Part shown: one piece after another, positions 1 to 9,079 of the stretch
Numbering within the stretch: the first letter of the stretch is position 1
How the letters are laid out: each line of letters opens with the position of its first letter
Assembly: GCA_963700705.1 (NCBI GenBank)
Contig: CAVOYQ010000021.1
Location: 130,942-194,941 of the forward strand
Direction of reading: 5' to 3'
DNA: 64,000 nt
Source: JAHEFT01 sp963700705
Lineage (GTDB): Bacteria; Pseudomonadota; Gammaproteobacteria; Xanthomonadales; SZUA-36
The notes under the pieces: generated by a model
What the model was told of the DNA's origin: nothing
Database searches by the model: none
What the model saw: the letters and a program-made list of their open reading frames with translations, nothing else
Program-made: the position numbers and the translations under genes

Positions 1-815
1 ATGACCTGCACATCCGGAAAATTCTTTTTGACCCAACGGATGCGGTCCAGCACGCCCCGGGTGTGTCCGTGGGCGGTGTCAACGACAATCACGTCGACAT
101 GCGCACTGACCAGCGCGGTCACCCGGTCCTCGGTATCGCCGCCGACGCCAACCGCGGCAGCAACCAGCAAACGCTCCTGCGAATCCTTGGCCGCGTTCGG
201 ATAATCGGTCGACTTCTGAATGTCCTTGACGGTGATCAGGCCGCGCAACTCGAAACGGTCGTTGACCACCAGCACTTTTTCAATCCGGTGCTTGTGCAGC
301 AGGTTCAGCACTTCGTCCTGGCTGGCGTTTTCCCTGACCGTGACGAGGTCCCCTTTTCCCGTCATGATGTTGCGTACCGGATCATCCAGGCGTTTTTCAA
401 ACCGCATGTCCCGGCTGGTGACGATACCGACCAGCTCATTGCCATCAACGACCGGCACGCCGGAGATATTGTGACGGCGCGTGATGTCCTGCACCTCCCG
501 GATGGTGGTATTAGGATTGACCGTGATGGGGTCCTTGATCACACCCGCTTCGTATTTCTTCACGGTCTGAACCTGTGCAGCCTGCTTTTCCAGTGACATG
601 TTCTTATGCACGACGCCGATTCCGCCTTCCTGGGCCATCGCAATCGCGAGGCGCGCCTCGGTGACGGTGTCCATGGCCGCGGACATCAACGGCGCATTCA
701 GGCTGATTTCCTGTGTCAGGCGGGTCCGGAGATTGACGTCCCCCGGCAATACCTGCGAGTAAGCGGGCACGAGGGAAACGTCGTCGAAGGTAAGGGCTTC
801 ACCGATTAACTGCAT
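1..815 (-). CDS. guaB: IMP dehydrogenase, N-terminal part (cut by window edge)
   Basis: IMP dehydrogenase oxidises IMP to XMP with NAD+, the committed step of GMP synthesis in the cytosol. About 271 residues are visible before the left edge of the window. The N-terminus reads MQLIGEALTFDDVSLVPAYS, the hallmark IMPDH start, followed by the barrel segment LMSAAMDTVTEARLAIAMA. Two CBS domains follow (about residues 95-205, e.g. ISGVPVVD and RIEKVLVVND), and then the barrel resumes with VVDTAHGHTRGVLDRI. The catalytic Cys loop lies outside the window. The start at 815 has an AGGAGAAC ribosome-binding site at 829-822. It is functionally linked to hpt and the methylthioinosine phosphorylase further right, which supply IMP. 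The family call is certain; only the 3' half is missing. Confidence 0.97.
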   Translation of the reverse strand, partial: MQLIGEALTFDDVSLVPAYSQVLPGDVNLRTRLTQEISLNAPLMSAAMDTVTEARLAIAMAQEGGIGVVHKNMSLEKQAAQVQTVKKYEAGVIKDPITVNPNTTIREVQDITRRHNISGVPVVDGNELVGIVTSRDMRFEKRLDDPVRNIMTGKGDLVTVRENASQDEVLNLLHKHRIEKVLVVNDRFELRGLITVKDIQKSTDYPNAAKDSQERLLVAAAVGVGGDTEDRVTALVSAHVDVIVVDTAHGHTRGVLDRIRWVKKNFPDVQV

Positions 816-840
816 GCTGGATGTTCTCCTGTGGCAAAAC

Positions 841-858
841 GCCCGGTAGGGGCCGGGC
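841..858 (-). other. Leader hairpin upstream of guaB
   Basis: On the minus strand GCCCGG, a six-base loop and CCGGGC form a perfect 6-bp stem followed by GTTTTG, just upstream of the guaB ribosome-binding site. It could be a weak terminator of the preceding amidohydrolase gene or a structure in the guaB leader. The T run is short, so neither role is secure. Confidence 0.35.
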
Positions 859-886
859 GAGACTTACCGGGCAAGTTAATCGATTA

Positions 887-915
887 ATTATATCTTGGCC
901 GGAGTTTTATTGAAA
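887..915 (-). promoter_or_regulatory. Putative guaB promoter
   Basis: A perfect TATAAT hexamer lies at 892-887 on the minus strand. A weak -35 match (TTTCAA) lies at 915-910 with a 17-base spacer. Transcription would start near 880 and give a guaB leader of about 65 nt. The -10 is good and the -35 poor, so this is a sigma-70 candidate only. Confidence 0.4.
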
Positions 916-950
916 TCGCTGCAGCCGTTTCTTTACGGGTTCCCTGCCCC

Positions 951-2675
951 TCAGCGCGTAAATACACGCTGGCCATCGACCCAGGTCTCCAACACGCGGA
1001 CAACGGGAATCTCCTCGACCGGAACGTGCATGATGTCACGGTCCAGAACGATGAAATCGGCACGCTTACCGGCTTCCAGTGAGCCGGTCTGTTGCTCCAT
1101 GAATCCGGCATAGGCTGCACCGAGTGTGAAAGCCCTGATGGCCTCTTCCCGGCTCAACCGCTCTGCGGGTATCCAGCCGCCGTCCGGCCAGCCCTCGAGG
1201 TCCTGCCGCGTTACCGCCGCGTAGATTCCGAGCATCGGGTTGACCTGTTCCACCGGAAAGTCGGAACCAAAAGCCAGCCGTGCGCCGCTTTGCAGCAGGC
1301 TCTGCCAGGCATAGGCCCCGGCCAGGCGGTTCTCACCGAGACGTTCACCCGCCCAGTACATATCACTGGTAGCGTGGATGGGCTGCATCGCGGCGATCAC
1401 GCCCAGTGCCGCGAACCGGGGAATGTCATCGGGGTTCAGAATCTGCGCATGCTCGATGCGGTGCCTGCCGGGATTTTCAGGAAACTGCGCCATCGCGCGT
1501 TCGTAGGCGTCGAGAACCTGCCGGTTGGCCGCATCGCCAATGGCATGAACACCCGCCTGCAGTCCGCAGGAGAAAACGCGGTTCATCGCGGCCTCCATTT
1601 CGTCCGCGCTCATGAACATCAATCCACGGTTGCCCGGATCGTCGCTGTAGTCGGCCAGCAGCGCCGCACCCCGACTGCCGAGGGCGCCATCGGCATAGAG
1701 CTTGACCGCCCGCATTTCGAGGCGGCCGGACGGATCACTCAGCGGTCCCTGTTCACACAACCAGTCACTGGTTTCGCCGATACCGTCCGCCATGGCATAA
1801 ACACGTACCGGAAACGAGCCGGCGGCAATTTTCGCCTGGTACAAGCGGATGACGCCGCGATCAATGCCGGGATCATGAACGCCGGTCAGGCCCAGGCTGA
1901 CCAGGGTATTGGTCGCCAGGTCCAGCGCCGCATCGATCAGTTCGGGCGATGTTTCCGGAACAGCCTGTTCAACAAATTCCATGGCGCCATCGACGAATAT
2001 GCCGGTGGGCTCGCCCTGCTCGTCCCGGTCGAATGAACCCCCCTTGCGGTTGCCAGTCACCGGACAGGTCCCTGTCGGATTGCGCGATGGCCAGGCTGTT
2101 TGCCCAGGCTGCATGACCATCGATCCGCCTCAGCCAGACCGGACGGTCGGGGAACTCCGCATCGAGGTCGGCCCGGTCCGGAAAGGCCTGCTCCGGCCAG
2201 TCGTTCTGATCCCAGCCCCGGCCGAGCAGCCATTCGCCTTCCGGAAGGTCCGCCGCGAATTCCCGCAGCCGGTTCATGACGTCCGCCTTGCCGGTCGTGC
2301 CGGTCAGGTCAGCGCGGGTGAAAGACTGGGCGAGACCATACAGATGACCGTGCGAGTCAATCAAGCCCGGCAACACGGTCTTTCCCTGCAAATCGATCTG
2401 CATGGCTCCGGCAGTAGGTTTCCGCCATGGGCTCATTGTCTCCGATCGCCAGGATCTCCCCGCTGTCGCTGAACGCCATCGAGCCCGACTCGACCAGGGT
2501 GTTGCCCGCATCAAACGTGTAAATCCGGGCGTTGCGGATCATCGTTATGGCGCCTCCCCCGGCCGCCTCGCCTGCCACGGGAGCCGGCATATCCTGTTGT
2601 CCGCAAGCACCCAGCCACGACGAGGTTTGCCAGGAACACGGCAAGAACGGTCAAACGGATTATCATTTTTTTCAT
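951..2675 (-). CDS. Lipoprotein amidohydrolase, YtcJ-like (frameshifted three times)
   Basis: This is an amidohydrolase-family-3 metal-dependent hydrolase (YtcJ-like), substrate unknown. In order are seen a lipoprotein signal starting MKKMIIRLTVLAVFLANLV at 2675; the beta-sandwich start (MIRNARIYTFDAGNTLVESG); the metal-binding LIDSHGHLYGL; the barrel with VHAIGDAANRQVLDAYE, HRIEHAQIL and ASDFPVEQVNPM; and the C-terminal RADFIVLDRDI. Removing one G near 2611-2618 restores a lipobox VLGAC. Further reading-frame breaks lie near 2412-2424 and at the six-C run 2038-2043. Restored length is about 575 residues, normal for the family. The gene is divergent from xseA, with 45 bp between the starts. 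The intact family motifs make sequence errors more likely than decay. Cell location is inferred to be a lipid-anchored periplasmic site. Confidence 0.85.
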
Positions 2676-2720
2676 CACGGCACCCATGCGTTTTCCAGCG
2701 TTGGAGTTTATCATCACCCG

Positions 2721-4064
2721 ATGGATTCCATGTCTGAACATGTCTACACCCCCACCGAACTGAACCGGGAAGTGAAGATTCACCTCGAATCAGGTTTCCC
2801 GCGGATCCTGCTCGAAGCCGAAATTTCCAACCTCGCGCGGCCGGCTTCCGGACACCTGTATTTCACCCTCAAGGATAACGGAGCACAGGTGAAATGCGCG
2901 ATGTTCCGCTCTTCCGCAAGCCGGGCGAGCACCCGGGTGGAGAACGGCATGAAGGTACTCGCCAGGGGGCGGGTCAGCCTGTACGAGCCTCGCGGCGACT
3001 ACCAGTTTATCGTCGACGGTTTGCAGGACGCCGGCGAAGGAATCCTTCAGCGCCAATTCGAAGAACTGAAAAGGAAACTGGACGCGGAGGGCCTGTTTGA
3101 CCCGGCCCACAAGCGCCCACTCCCCGCCTACCCGTCCCGGATCGGCCTGATCACCTCACCCAGCGGCGCGGCGGTTCGGGACCTGCTGCATGTTTTATCG
3201 CGGCGCTGGCCGGTCGCGCAGATCCGTCTCTACCCGGTCCCGGTGCAAGGGGCTGATGCTCCGGCAAAAATCCGGGACGCTATCGAGTCAGCCGGCAGGC
3301 ACCGTTGGGCTGACCTGCTGATCATCGGGCGAGGCGGGGGATCACTCGAAGACCTGCTGGCGTTCAATGACGAAGCCGTGGCGCGGGCGGTGTTCGCCTC
3401 GGAAATCCCCATCATCTCGGCCGTTGGTCACGAAACCGATTTCAGTATCTGTGATTTCGTTGCCGACTTGCGGGCCCCTACCCCCTCGGCCGCCGCCGAA
3501 CTTGCAACCCCGGATCAGCTGGTGCTGAAGGAAGCGTTCCGGCGCACCCGCCGCCAACTGCAGCGCCGGATCGGCGACCGTCTGCTGCGAGACGCCCAGC
3601 GCCTCGACCACGCCAGCCACCGGATGCAGCAACAACACCCGGCCACCCGGCTTGCCGAGCAATCCAGGCGGCTGGAAAAAATCGAAGCTGCAAGACAGCG
3701 CGCCATGCAACGCTTACTGGCGGACCGCCTGTCCCGGCTGGAAAACCTGTCCGGGCGCCTGCAAACCAGCCGACCCGACCGCAAACTGCTTGAGCTGTCC
3801 GCACGGGTAGGCAAATCGCTTCGATCCCTCGATACCCTGGTGCGAAAAAATATTGCGTTCCGGCGAGAAAAACTCGCTGACCTGGCGCGCACACTGAACG
3901 CGGTCAGTCCGCTGGAAACCATCGGCAGGGGTTATGCCATCGTAACGGACAGTGAATCGGGAGAAATCGTTTCCAGCGTTTCCCGGCTTGATGCAGGCGA
4001 TCGCGTCACGACCCGGCTGAAAGACGGTACCTTCGACTCCACGGTAAATTCTATTCAACCGTAG
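2721..4064 (+). CDS. xseA: Exodeoxyribonuclease VII large subunit
   Basis: XseA is the catalytic large subunit of exonuclease VII, which with XseB degrades single-stranded DNA to oligonucleotides. From the ATG at 2721 the protein is 447 residues, the usual length. The N-terminal OB domain carries EAEISNLARPASGHLYFTLKD. The nuclease domain shows RIGLITSPSGAAVRDLLHVL, LIIGRGGGSLEDLLAFNDE, ISAVGHETDFSICDFVADLR and RAPTPSAAAEL. The coiled-coil C-terminus ends with ETIGRGYAIVTD. An ATG at 2730 is an alternative start; no strong ribosome-binding site separates them. The longer in-frame extension back to 2532 runs antisense through the amidohydrolase signal region and is rejected. xseB is not in the window. 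Confidence 0.96.
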   Translation: MDSMSEHVYTPTELNREVKIHLESGFPRILLEAEISNLARPASGHLYFTLKDNGAQVKCAMFRSSASRASTRVENGMKVLARGRVSLYEPRGDYQFIVDGLQDAGEGILQRQFEELKRKLDAEGLFDPAHKRPLPAYPSRIGLITSPSGAAVRDLLHVLSRRWPVAQIRLYPVPVQGADAPAKIRDAIESAGRHRWADLLIIGRGGGSLEDLLAFNDEAVARAVFASEIPIISAVGHETDFSICDFVADLRAPTPSAAAELATPDQLVLKEAFRRTRRQLQRRIGDRLLRDAQRLDHASHRMQQQHPATRLAEQSRRLEKIEAARQRAMQRLLADRLSRLENLSGRLQTSRPDRKLLELSARVGKSLRSLDTLVRKNIAFRREKLADLARTLNAVSPLETIGRGYAIVTDSESGEIVSSVSRLDAGDRVTTRLKDGTFDSTVNSIQP

Positions 4065-4075
4065 ATGATCCACGG

Positions 4076-4558
4076 TCACTGCGTGTTCTGTGGCAGTGCA
4101 AATTTCATCGCTACATCACCGTACCAGAGTGCTTGGTTCGAAGAGGCGACCAGCCTCAGGCGATCCTCCCCGGGAACCGGGCTATCCATGTTTATGGACC
4201 AGGCCAGGCCGTCATCGCTGGTCGCCTGCATCTGCACCGGCGGTTGTTCCCCGACCCCGCTTGCTACCCGGGAGATGACGACACCGTCGAGTGGAAATTC
4301 AGACATCAGTGTCAGCTGCAATTGACCGTTGCTGTCCCATTGCGGACTGAGATTCAATCTGAAATCCCCGTTTTGCAGATCGCAATGTCCGCTGTTGTAG
4401 CGGCAGTTTGATTTCTCCACCAGTTGATAACTCCCGCCTTCCTCAGCCGCGTGGGGAGATTCCCCGACAAAGAAATCAATGGCGAAGTAACTCATCAAAG
4501 CCAGCAGCGGAGCCACCAGGGAAGCGGTCAGTATGTGTTTGTTTTTCAGAATGTTCAT
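4076..4558 (-). CDS. Membrane-anchored protein of unknown function
   Basis: I do not recognise this 160-residue protein. The start at 4558 is chosen because GGAAGGAAC stands five to ten bases upstream. One N-terminal transmembrane segment (about residues 10-30, LTASLVAPLLALMSYFAIDF) is followed by a periplasmic part. That part holds a close cysteine pair in NCRYNSGHCDLQNGDF (about residues 51-59), a region rich in beta-strand-like alternation, and no further cysteine. The two cysteines could form a disulfide. It converges on xseA with 11 bp between stop codons and diverges from the M20 peptidase. The composition is like its neighbours, so no sign of transfer is seen. Confidence 0.7.
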   Translation of the reverse strand: MNILKNKHILTASLVAPLLALMSYFAIDFFVGESPHAAEEGGSYQLVEKSNCRYNSGHCDLQNGDFRLNLSPQWDSNGQLQLTLMSEFPLDGVVISRVASGVGEQPPVQMQATSDDGLAWSINMDSPVPGEDRLRLVASSNQALWYGDVAMKFALPQNTQ

Positions 4559-4718
4559 AGTTCCTTCCACGGCAGGCCGCCAGAACGGTGGCGCTTATGA
4601 TAAACGGGTTGTTCCGGTACAGCATACGGCCAATTGTTCCGGAAAGTCACAAAAGCGTGTTGGAGTTCCGGACCGGGGCGCGGTACGATTCGCGATCTGT
4701 CCAACAACGGAATGGCTC

Positions 4719-6140
4719 ATGAAATCCATCAAGAACACATCCGCCGCGCTGCGATTCTCCATTCTCATTGCTGCCGCTCTTTTACCTTCCCTGGCCCTGG
4801 CCCAACAACCACCTCATTCGGAGCACGCGAACAAGACCTTCGAAATCTACCGCACCATTGTCGAGGTGGATACTTCAAAAACCACCGGTAACACGCCGCG
4901 GATAGCCCGTTACCTGGCCGATGAACTGGTGGCAGCCGGCTTTCCACCGGAAGATGTCGAGGTGATCCCGGTGGAAAACACCGCTGCCCTGGTAGCGCGC
5001 TATCGCGGTAATGGCGCATCCGGCAAGAAACCGATTCTGTTTCTCGGTCACATGGACGTGGTCGAGGCCAACGCCGAGGACTGGGTGCGCCCTCCGTTCG
5101 AACTGACCCAGGATGATATTTTTTTCTATGGTCGCGGAACCGATGACAACAAGTTTGGCGTGGCGCAGCTTACCGGCACTTTCATCCGTCTCAAGCGCGA
5201 AGGCTTCGTTCCCGACCGGGACCTGTTCCTGGTGTTCTCCGGCGATGAAGAGAGCGGAATGGTGACAACGCGAATGCTCGCTTATGAGCGGCCGGACCTG
5301 GCGGAAGCGGAATATGCCCTTAATTCCGATGCCGGCGGCGGCTCGCTGGATGCCCAGGGCAGGGCGGTCACCTATAACATCCAGGCTGCGGAAAAGACCT
5401 TCGCCACCTGGGAGGTCACGGTCCGGAATCCCGGCGGTCACAGCTCGAGGCCGCGCCCGGACAACGCAATCTATGACCTGGCGGACGTGATCAAGCGGAT
5501 CCAGGCATACCGTTTTCCGGTCCGCTACAGTCAAATGACCCTTGACTACTTCGAGGAAACCGGCCGGCAACTGGGTGGTGAACTGGGTGAAGCCATGCTG
5601 CGTTTTGCCAGCAACCCTGAAGACACCGAGGCCTCCGACCGGCTGGCGATCGAGTCTTCCTATGTCGGGACCACGCGCACGACTTGCGTGGTCACCATGC
5701 TGCGGGCCGGCCACGCGGAAAATGCGCTGCCCCAATCGGCCACCGCAACGGTCAACTGCAGGATTTTCCCGGGCGTGGCGGTCAGCGAAGTGGAGCAGGT
5801 GCTTCGCGAAGTTGTCGCAAACGACCAGGTCGAGTTCGTGCTCCTGGATGAACCGACCGAAAGCCCGGTTTCGGAGTTACGCGAAGACGTGGCTGCAGCA
5901 GTCGGCAAGGCGGTCCATGCCCGCTACCCCGACGTCAGGGTCATCCCGTTCATGGAGTCGGGCGGCACCGACGGCATGCATTTCCGCAAGGCCGGCATTC
6001 CCACCTGGGCCGTCAGTGGTCTTTTCATGCAACCCGATGACATGTACGCCCACGGCCTCAACGAGCGTGTGCCGGTCAAGGCGTTTTATGACGCGCTGGA
6101 CCACTGGAGCATCATCATCAGGGAGTTGGCCGGCTCCTAG
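4719..6140 (+). CDS. Secreted M20 family metallopeptidase
   Basis: This zinc-dependent M20 exopeptidase or dipeptidase is 473 residues long with a signal peptide (MKSIKNTSAALRFSILIAA, cleavage after SLALAQ). The metal-binding set is visible: FLGHMDVVEA (His, Asp), GRGTDDNKFG (bridging Asp), SGDEESG (catalytic and ligand Glu), LNSDAGGG (Asp) and the C-terminal DDMYAHGLNERV (His). The lid or dimerisation domain contains NPGGHSSRP. The start at 4719 is set by the signal peptide; the long in-frame extension upstream is not coding-like. The substrate cannot be fixed from sequence. A periplasmic role in peptide scavenging fits the other secreted hydrolases nearby. Confidence 0.92.
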   Translation: MKSIKNTSAALRFSILIAAALLPSLALAQQPPHSEHANKTFEIYRTIVEVDTSKTTGNTPRIARYLADELVAAGFPPEDVEVIPVENTAALVARYRGNGASGKKPILFLGHMDVVEANAEDWVRPPFELTQDDIFFYGRGTDDNKFGVAQLTGTFIRLKREGFVPDRDLFLVFSGDEESGMVTTRMLAYERPDLAEAEYALNSDAGGGSLDAQGRAVTYNIQAAEKTFATWEVTVRNPGGHSSRPRPDNAIYDLADVIKRIQAYRFPVRYSQMTLDYFEETGRQLGGELGEAMLRFASNPEDTEASDRLAIESSYVGTTRTTCVVTMLRAGHAENALPQSATATVNCRIFPGVAVSEVEQVLREVVANDQVEFVLLDEPTESPVSELREDVAAAVGKAVHARYPDVRVIPFMESGGTDGMHFRKAGIPTWAVSGLFMQPDDMYAHGLNERVPVKAFYDALDHWSIIIRELAGS

Positions 6141-6160
6141 CGCGCTCTGAATCCTCATTT

Positions 6161-6181
6161 GGTTAATCTTTAACCCTTTTC
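6161..6181 (+). terminator. Weak terminator-like hairpin after the M20 peptidase
   Basis: GGTTAA, loop TCT, TTAACC forms a short A/T-rich stem followed by CCTTTTC, 20 bases after the peptidase stop. The stem is weak, so this is tentative. Confidence 0.25.
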
Positions 6182-6236
6182 GGCCGTTGCCTGCGTTTCA
6201 GTAGTGGTTGGCCCAGAGCCATGGTAGTCTCGAAAA

Positions 6237-6770
6237 ATGCGGGAGCGCTCCGACGAAACGCTGATGAAAGCCTATGCGAAAGGGAGTATCGAAGCCTTCG
6301 AGCTTCTGTACAACCGCCACCGGGGACCGTTTTACCGGTATTTTCTGCGCCTGGCCGGAGACGCCGCCACCGCGAATGACCTGTACCAGGGCAGCTGGGA
6401 GAAAATCATCAAGGCGCGCGGGACGTATAAAACCTCCGTTCCGTTCCGGCCCTGGATATACCGGATTGCGCACAACCACGCGATGGATCATTTCAGGCGT
6501 CTGAAACCGCAATCGGACCAACTCCCTGACACCATGGAATCCGGTGAAGCAAGTCCCGAAGACCACTTGCTGCAAGCCGTCAGAACCGATGACTTGCGTG
6601 AGGCCATATCCCGCCTTCCTGTCGAACAAAAAGAAGCGCTTTTGCTGAAACTGGACGCGGAGCTGGACCTTCAAAGCATTGCGGACGTCACCGGGGTTAG
6701 CCGGGAAACCACCAAGAGCCGTCTGCGCTATGCCGTGGACAAACTGAAATCCGAATTGAGGGCAGAGTAA
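6237..6770 (+). CDS. ECF-type RNA polymerase sigma factor
   Basis: This extracytoplasmic-function sigma factor has 177 residues. Region 2 shows FELLYNRHRGPFYRYFLRL and FRPWIYRIAHNHAMDHFRR (regions 2.2-2.4). Region 4 shows AISRLPVEQKEALLLKLD and the helix-turn-helix IADVTGVSRETTKSRLRYA. The ATG at 6237 gives the usual ECF start; a second Met ten codons on is possible. The next gene, 12 bp downstream, encodes a one-pass membrane protein placed like an anti-sigma factor, so the pair probably forms an envelope-responsive switch. The signal and regulon are unknown. No convincing autoregulatory GGAAC-type promoter was found in the 96 bp upstream. Confidence 0.9.
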   Translation: MRERSDETLMKAYAKGSIEAFELLYNRHRGPFYRYFLRLAGDAATANDLYQGSWEKIIKARGTYKTSVPFRPWIYRIAHNHAMDHFRRLKPQSDQLPDTMESGEASPEDHLLQAVRTDDLREAISRLPVEQKEALLLKLDAELDLQSIADVTGVSRETTKSRLRYAVDKLKSELRAE

Positions 6771-6782
6771 GCAGGGCCAATC

Positions 6783-7442
6783 ATGACGACTGATACGCGC
6801 CATCAGAACGAAGACAATGAGCTGGACCGGGATATCGGGAAGGTAAGTTCGAACTGGGCCAGGTTGGGGAAAGAGGATCCACCGGACCTGCTCGACCGGG
6901 CCGTGCTTAACCGCGCAAAGCGTGAGTTGGAGTCCCCGGGCATAGCAGGACGTAAGCCCTGGGTATTCAGATGGCCAGGAGCGTTCGCGACTGCCGCGGT
7001 GGTTCTGTTGGCATTAACCCTGGTGCTCGAGCAGGAGCAACACGCGCCCACTCCTGTCTTGAAAAAGGTGGATGGCTTCGGAATCGACCTGGACGGTTCA
7101 GCCGCCCGCAAGAAAGCCAACCTGAACGAAGCGGCGCCGGAAGAGTCCGTGATTCATGAATCCCAGCCTGACGAGACCCCCGCGGCCAAAGCAGGGAGTG
7201 AAGCCCGGTTAAACCCACTTCGCCTGGAGAGCGCTTCGATCCGGGCCGTAGCCGAGCAGGACAGTGCCGGAATTGCTTCCGGACCCGGGAAATCAGTGGA
7301 TGAAGTCCCTGCCGCAGACGCGTGGATCGATCAACTTCTTCAACTGAAGAAAACCCACCAGGACCAAGCGCTGGCCGAGGAACTGACCCGGTTCCGCGCC
7401 ATCTACCCGGATTACCCCTTGCCACCTGAACTGGATGACTGA
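6783..7442 (+). CDS. Probable anti-sigma factor, single-pass membrane protein
   Basis: The 219-residue protein follows the ECF sigma gene by 12 bp. It has a cytoplasmic N-terminus of about 65 residues, one transmembrane helix (about residues 66-82, WPGAFATAAVVLLALTLVL) and a charged, low-complexity periplasmic part rich in Glu and Ala. It has no zinc-binding HxxxCxxC anti-sigma motif, so it is not a ZAS-type protein. The anti-sigma role rests on position and topology only. The C-terminal stretch QLLQLKKTHQDQALAEELTR is helical. Seven bases separate it from the following yigZ gene, so the three genes are likely cotranscribed. Confidence 0.65.
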   Translation: MTTDTRHQNEDNELDRDIGKVSSNWARLGKEDPPDLLDRAVLNRAKRELESPGIAGRKPWVFRWPGAFATAAVVLLALTLVLEQEQHAPTPVLKKVDGFGIDLDGSAARKKANLNEAAPEESVIHESQPDETPAAKAGSEARLNPLRLESASIRAVAEQDSAGIASGPGKSVDEVPAADAWIDQLLQLKKTHQDQALAEELTRFRAIYPDYPLPPELDD

Positions 7443-7448
7443 AGCCCG

Positions 7449-8033
7449 ATGCTTACCGTGGCCGGCCCGGCAACCATCGAGATAGAAATCAAGCACAGCC
7501 GGTTCATTGCACACGCGGCGCGTGTCGACAGCCTGCAGGAGACGCTGGAGTTTTATGAATCCGTTGCCGACACTGCGGCCACTCACAATTGCTGGGCCTG
7601 GCGGCTGGATCACCTGTACCGGTTCAATGATGATGGCGAACCCGCCAGCACGGCAGGCAGGCCGATCCTTTCGGCTATCGAGGGTAAAGGGCTGGACCAC
7701 GTCATGGTGGTCGTCACACGCCACTTCGGCGGCACCAAGCTGGGCGTGGGTGGACTGGTGAGAGCCTATTCCGGCAGCGCGGCCAAGTGCCTCGATCAGG
7801 CGGGCTTTCTCGAGGTGCTTCCCCGGGTGGAGTGTTCCATCCAGGCCGGTTTCAGCTGGACGGGCCAGGTCTATGCCGCCCTGGAAGCCCACCATGCAGA
7901 AAAACTGATGGAACGGTACAACGACCGGGGAATTGAAATCCGGATCAGCATTGAACAGGCGCTGGTCGAACAACTGGGAACCATGCTCAGTGAAACAACC
8001 CGCGGAGAAGTGACAGTCAGTGCTTCAGAGTGA
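7449..8033 (+). CDS. yigZ: YigZ/IMPACT family protein (UPF0029)
   Basis: This 194-residue member of the YigZ/IMPACT family shows the conserved NCWAWRLD, FNDDGEPASTAGRPIL and VTRHFGGTKLGVGGLVRAYS blocks of the N-terminal domain. A ferredoxin-like C-terminal half follows (ISIEQALVEQLGTMLSETTRG). The family's biochemical role is unsettled; eukaryotic IMPACT relates to translation control and bacterial YigZ is mostly uncharacterised. It is last in the sigma/anti-sigma gene run. Its last 17 bp overlap the stop end of the convergent oxidoreductase gene. Confidence 0.93.
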   Translation: MLTVAGPATIEIEIKHSRFIAHAARVDSLQETLEFYESVADTAATHNCWAWRLDHLYRFNDDGEPASTAGRPILSAIEGKGLDHVMVVVTRHFGGTKLGVGGLVRAYSGSAAKCLDQAGFLEVLPRVECSIQAGFSWTGQVYAALEAHHAEKLMERYNDRGIEIRISIEQALVEQLGTMLSETTRGEVTVSASE

Positions 8034-9066
8034 ATTCGACGCCCGGTAAAGAGGCCGCATAATCCGCCCCCAACAACAGCGAGGGGGTGTAGAACCCGCC
8101 TTCCACATCATTCCCGAGCAGAAATTCAACGGCACCCAGGCTGGCGGAAACGGTCAGGTCATATCCGTTGGGTGTTGTCATGGTTGCCTCGACCGTTCGG
8201 CCGTCGGCGGTAGTGACCTGTCCCCATAGTTGCGACTGGCTCTCTTTCCTGCCCCGGTCGGTGGGGCCGCTGACTCTTTTTTCGATGCGTTTTTTCAGAA
8301 AGGACTGCACCGGGGAAAGACCCAACAGGCCCTGGAACCACCGTAAACGACGCAGGTGGGCAATCGTGGCCGGCGGCAGGGCCATGTATACCTCGATATC
8401 CGGTATACCCGTGCTGACGTAGGCGGTGTACACATCACCCCAGGGTATCGTCACCCCCGTTCTTTCTGCGTGGGCAAACGGTATCTTGCGCGTTTTCCAC
8501 GCCAGCGGCACGGACTTGAGCCGGCCATCCCGCCGGATGCACCCCCCCATTTTCAGCCCTTCGACGCTGGTCTTTGCCGTTCCCGGACTGGGGCCGCCGC
8601 CAGCCTCAAACGCCAGTTGCAGACGGGTCGCTGCGGGCAAGGCATTGACCAGGCTGGCCGCCAGGCAATCACTGGGTACCACGTCAAATCCGGCTCCGGG
8701 CATGAGTACCACGTCCGCGTGCTTTGCCTGTTCGTGCAAGAGGTGACAAGCCGCAAAAACCGAAATTTCACCGGTAATGTCAAGATAGTGGACCGCCGAG
8801 TCAAGGCAGGCCGCGACCATCGGCTTGCTGGTCACGGAAAACGGGCCGGCGCAATGCAGAACCAGCTTCATACCGGAGACGCCCTGCCGACATCCAGCCG
8901 GGTCATCCAGGCTGAACACCCGGTGACTCAAACCCAGCTCCGCAGCGATGGAAGCGACTGCCGCTTCATTCCGGCCAGCCAATATCGGCCGCATACCCCG
9001 CCTGACCGCCTCGGCGGCGGTGAGCTTCCCGGTATACCCGGTAGCGCCGTAGATCATCCAGTCCAT
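8017..9066 (-). CDS. Saccharopine dehydrogenase-like NAD(P)-binding oxidoreductase
   Basis: The 349-residue protein begins with the Rossmann motif MIYGATGYTGKLTAAEAVRRG, typical of saccharopine-dehydrogenase-like proteins and trans-acting enoyl reductases. Further features are PILAGRNEAAVASIAAELG, VLHCAGPFSVTSKPMVAACL, HYLDITGE and the PGAGFDVVPSDC loop, all diagnostic of this family. The substrate is unknown; these proteins act on fatty-acid-like or amino-acid substrates in different organisms. The start is at 9066. It reads in the same direction as the winged-helix gene 13 bp upstream, so the two are likely cotranscribed. Confidence 0.88.
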   Translation of the reverse strand: MDWMIYGATGYTGKLTAAEAVRRGMRPILAGRNEAAVASIAAELGLSHRVFSLDDPAGCRQGVSGMKLVLHCAGPFSVTSKPMVAACLDSAVHYLDITGEISVFAACHLLHEQAKHADVVLMPGAGFDVVPSDCLAASLVNALPAATRLQLAFEAGGGPSPGTAKTSVEGLKMGGCIRRDGRLKSVPLAWKTRKIPFAHAERTGVTIPWGDVYTAYVSTGIPDIEVYMALPPATIAHLRRLRWFQGLLGLSPVQSFLKKRIEKRVSGPTDRGRKESQSQLWGQVTTADGRTVEATMTTPNGYDLTVSASLGAVEFLLGNDVEGGFYTPSLLLGADYAASLPGVEFTLKH

Positions 9067-9079
9067 CGTTAAGGCCTGT

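Noticed and set aside
1092..2036. Long plus-strand frame of 314 codons
   Set aside because: It is antisense to the amidohydrolase, whose conserved motifs are clear on the minus strand; the frame is a high-G+C shadow.
4875..5735. Minus-strand frame of 286 codons
   Set aside because: It is a shadow of the M20 peptidase, which shows all metal-binding motifs.
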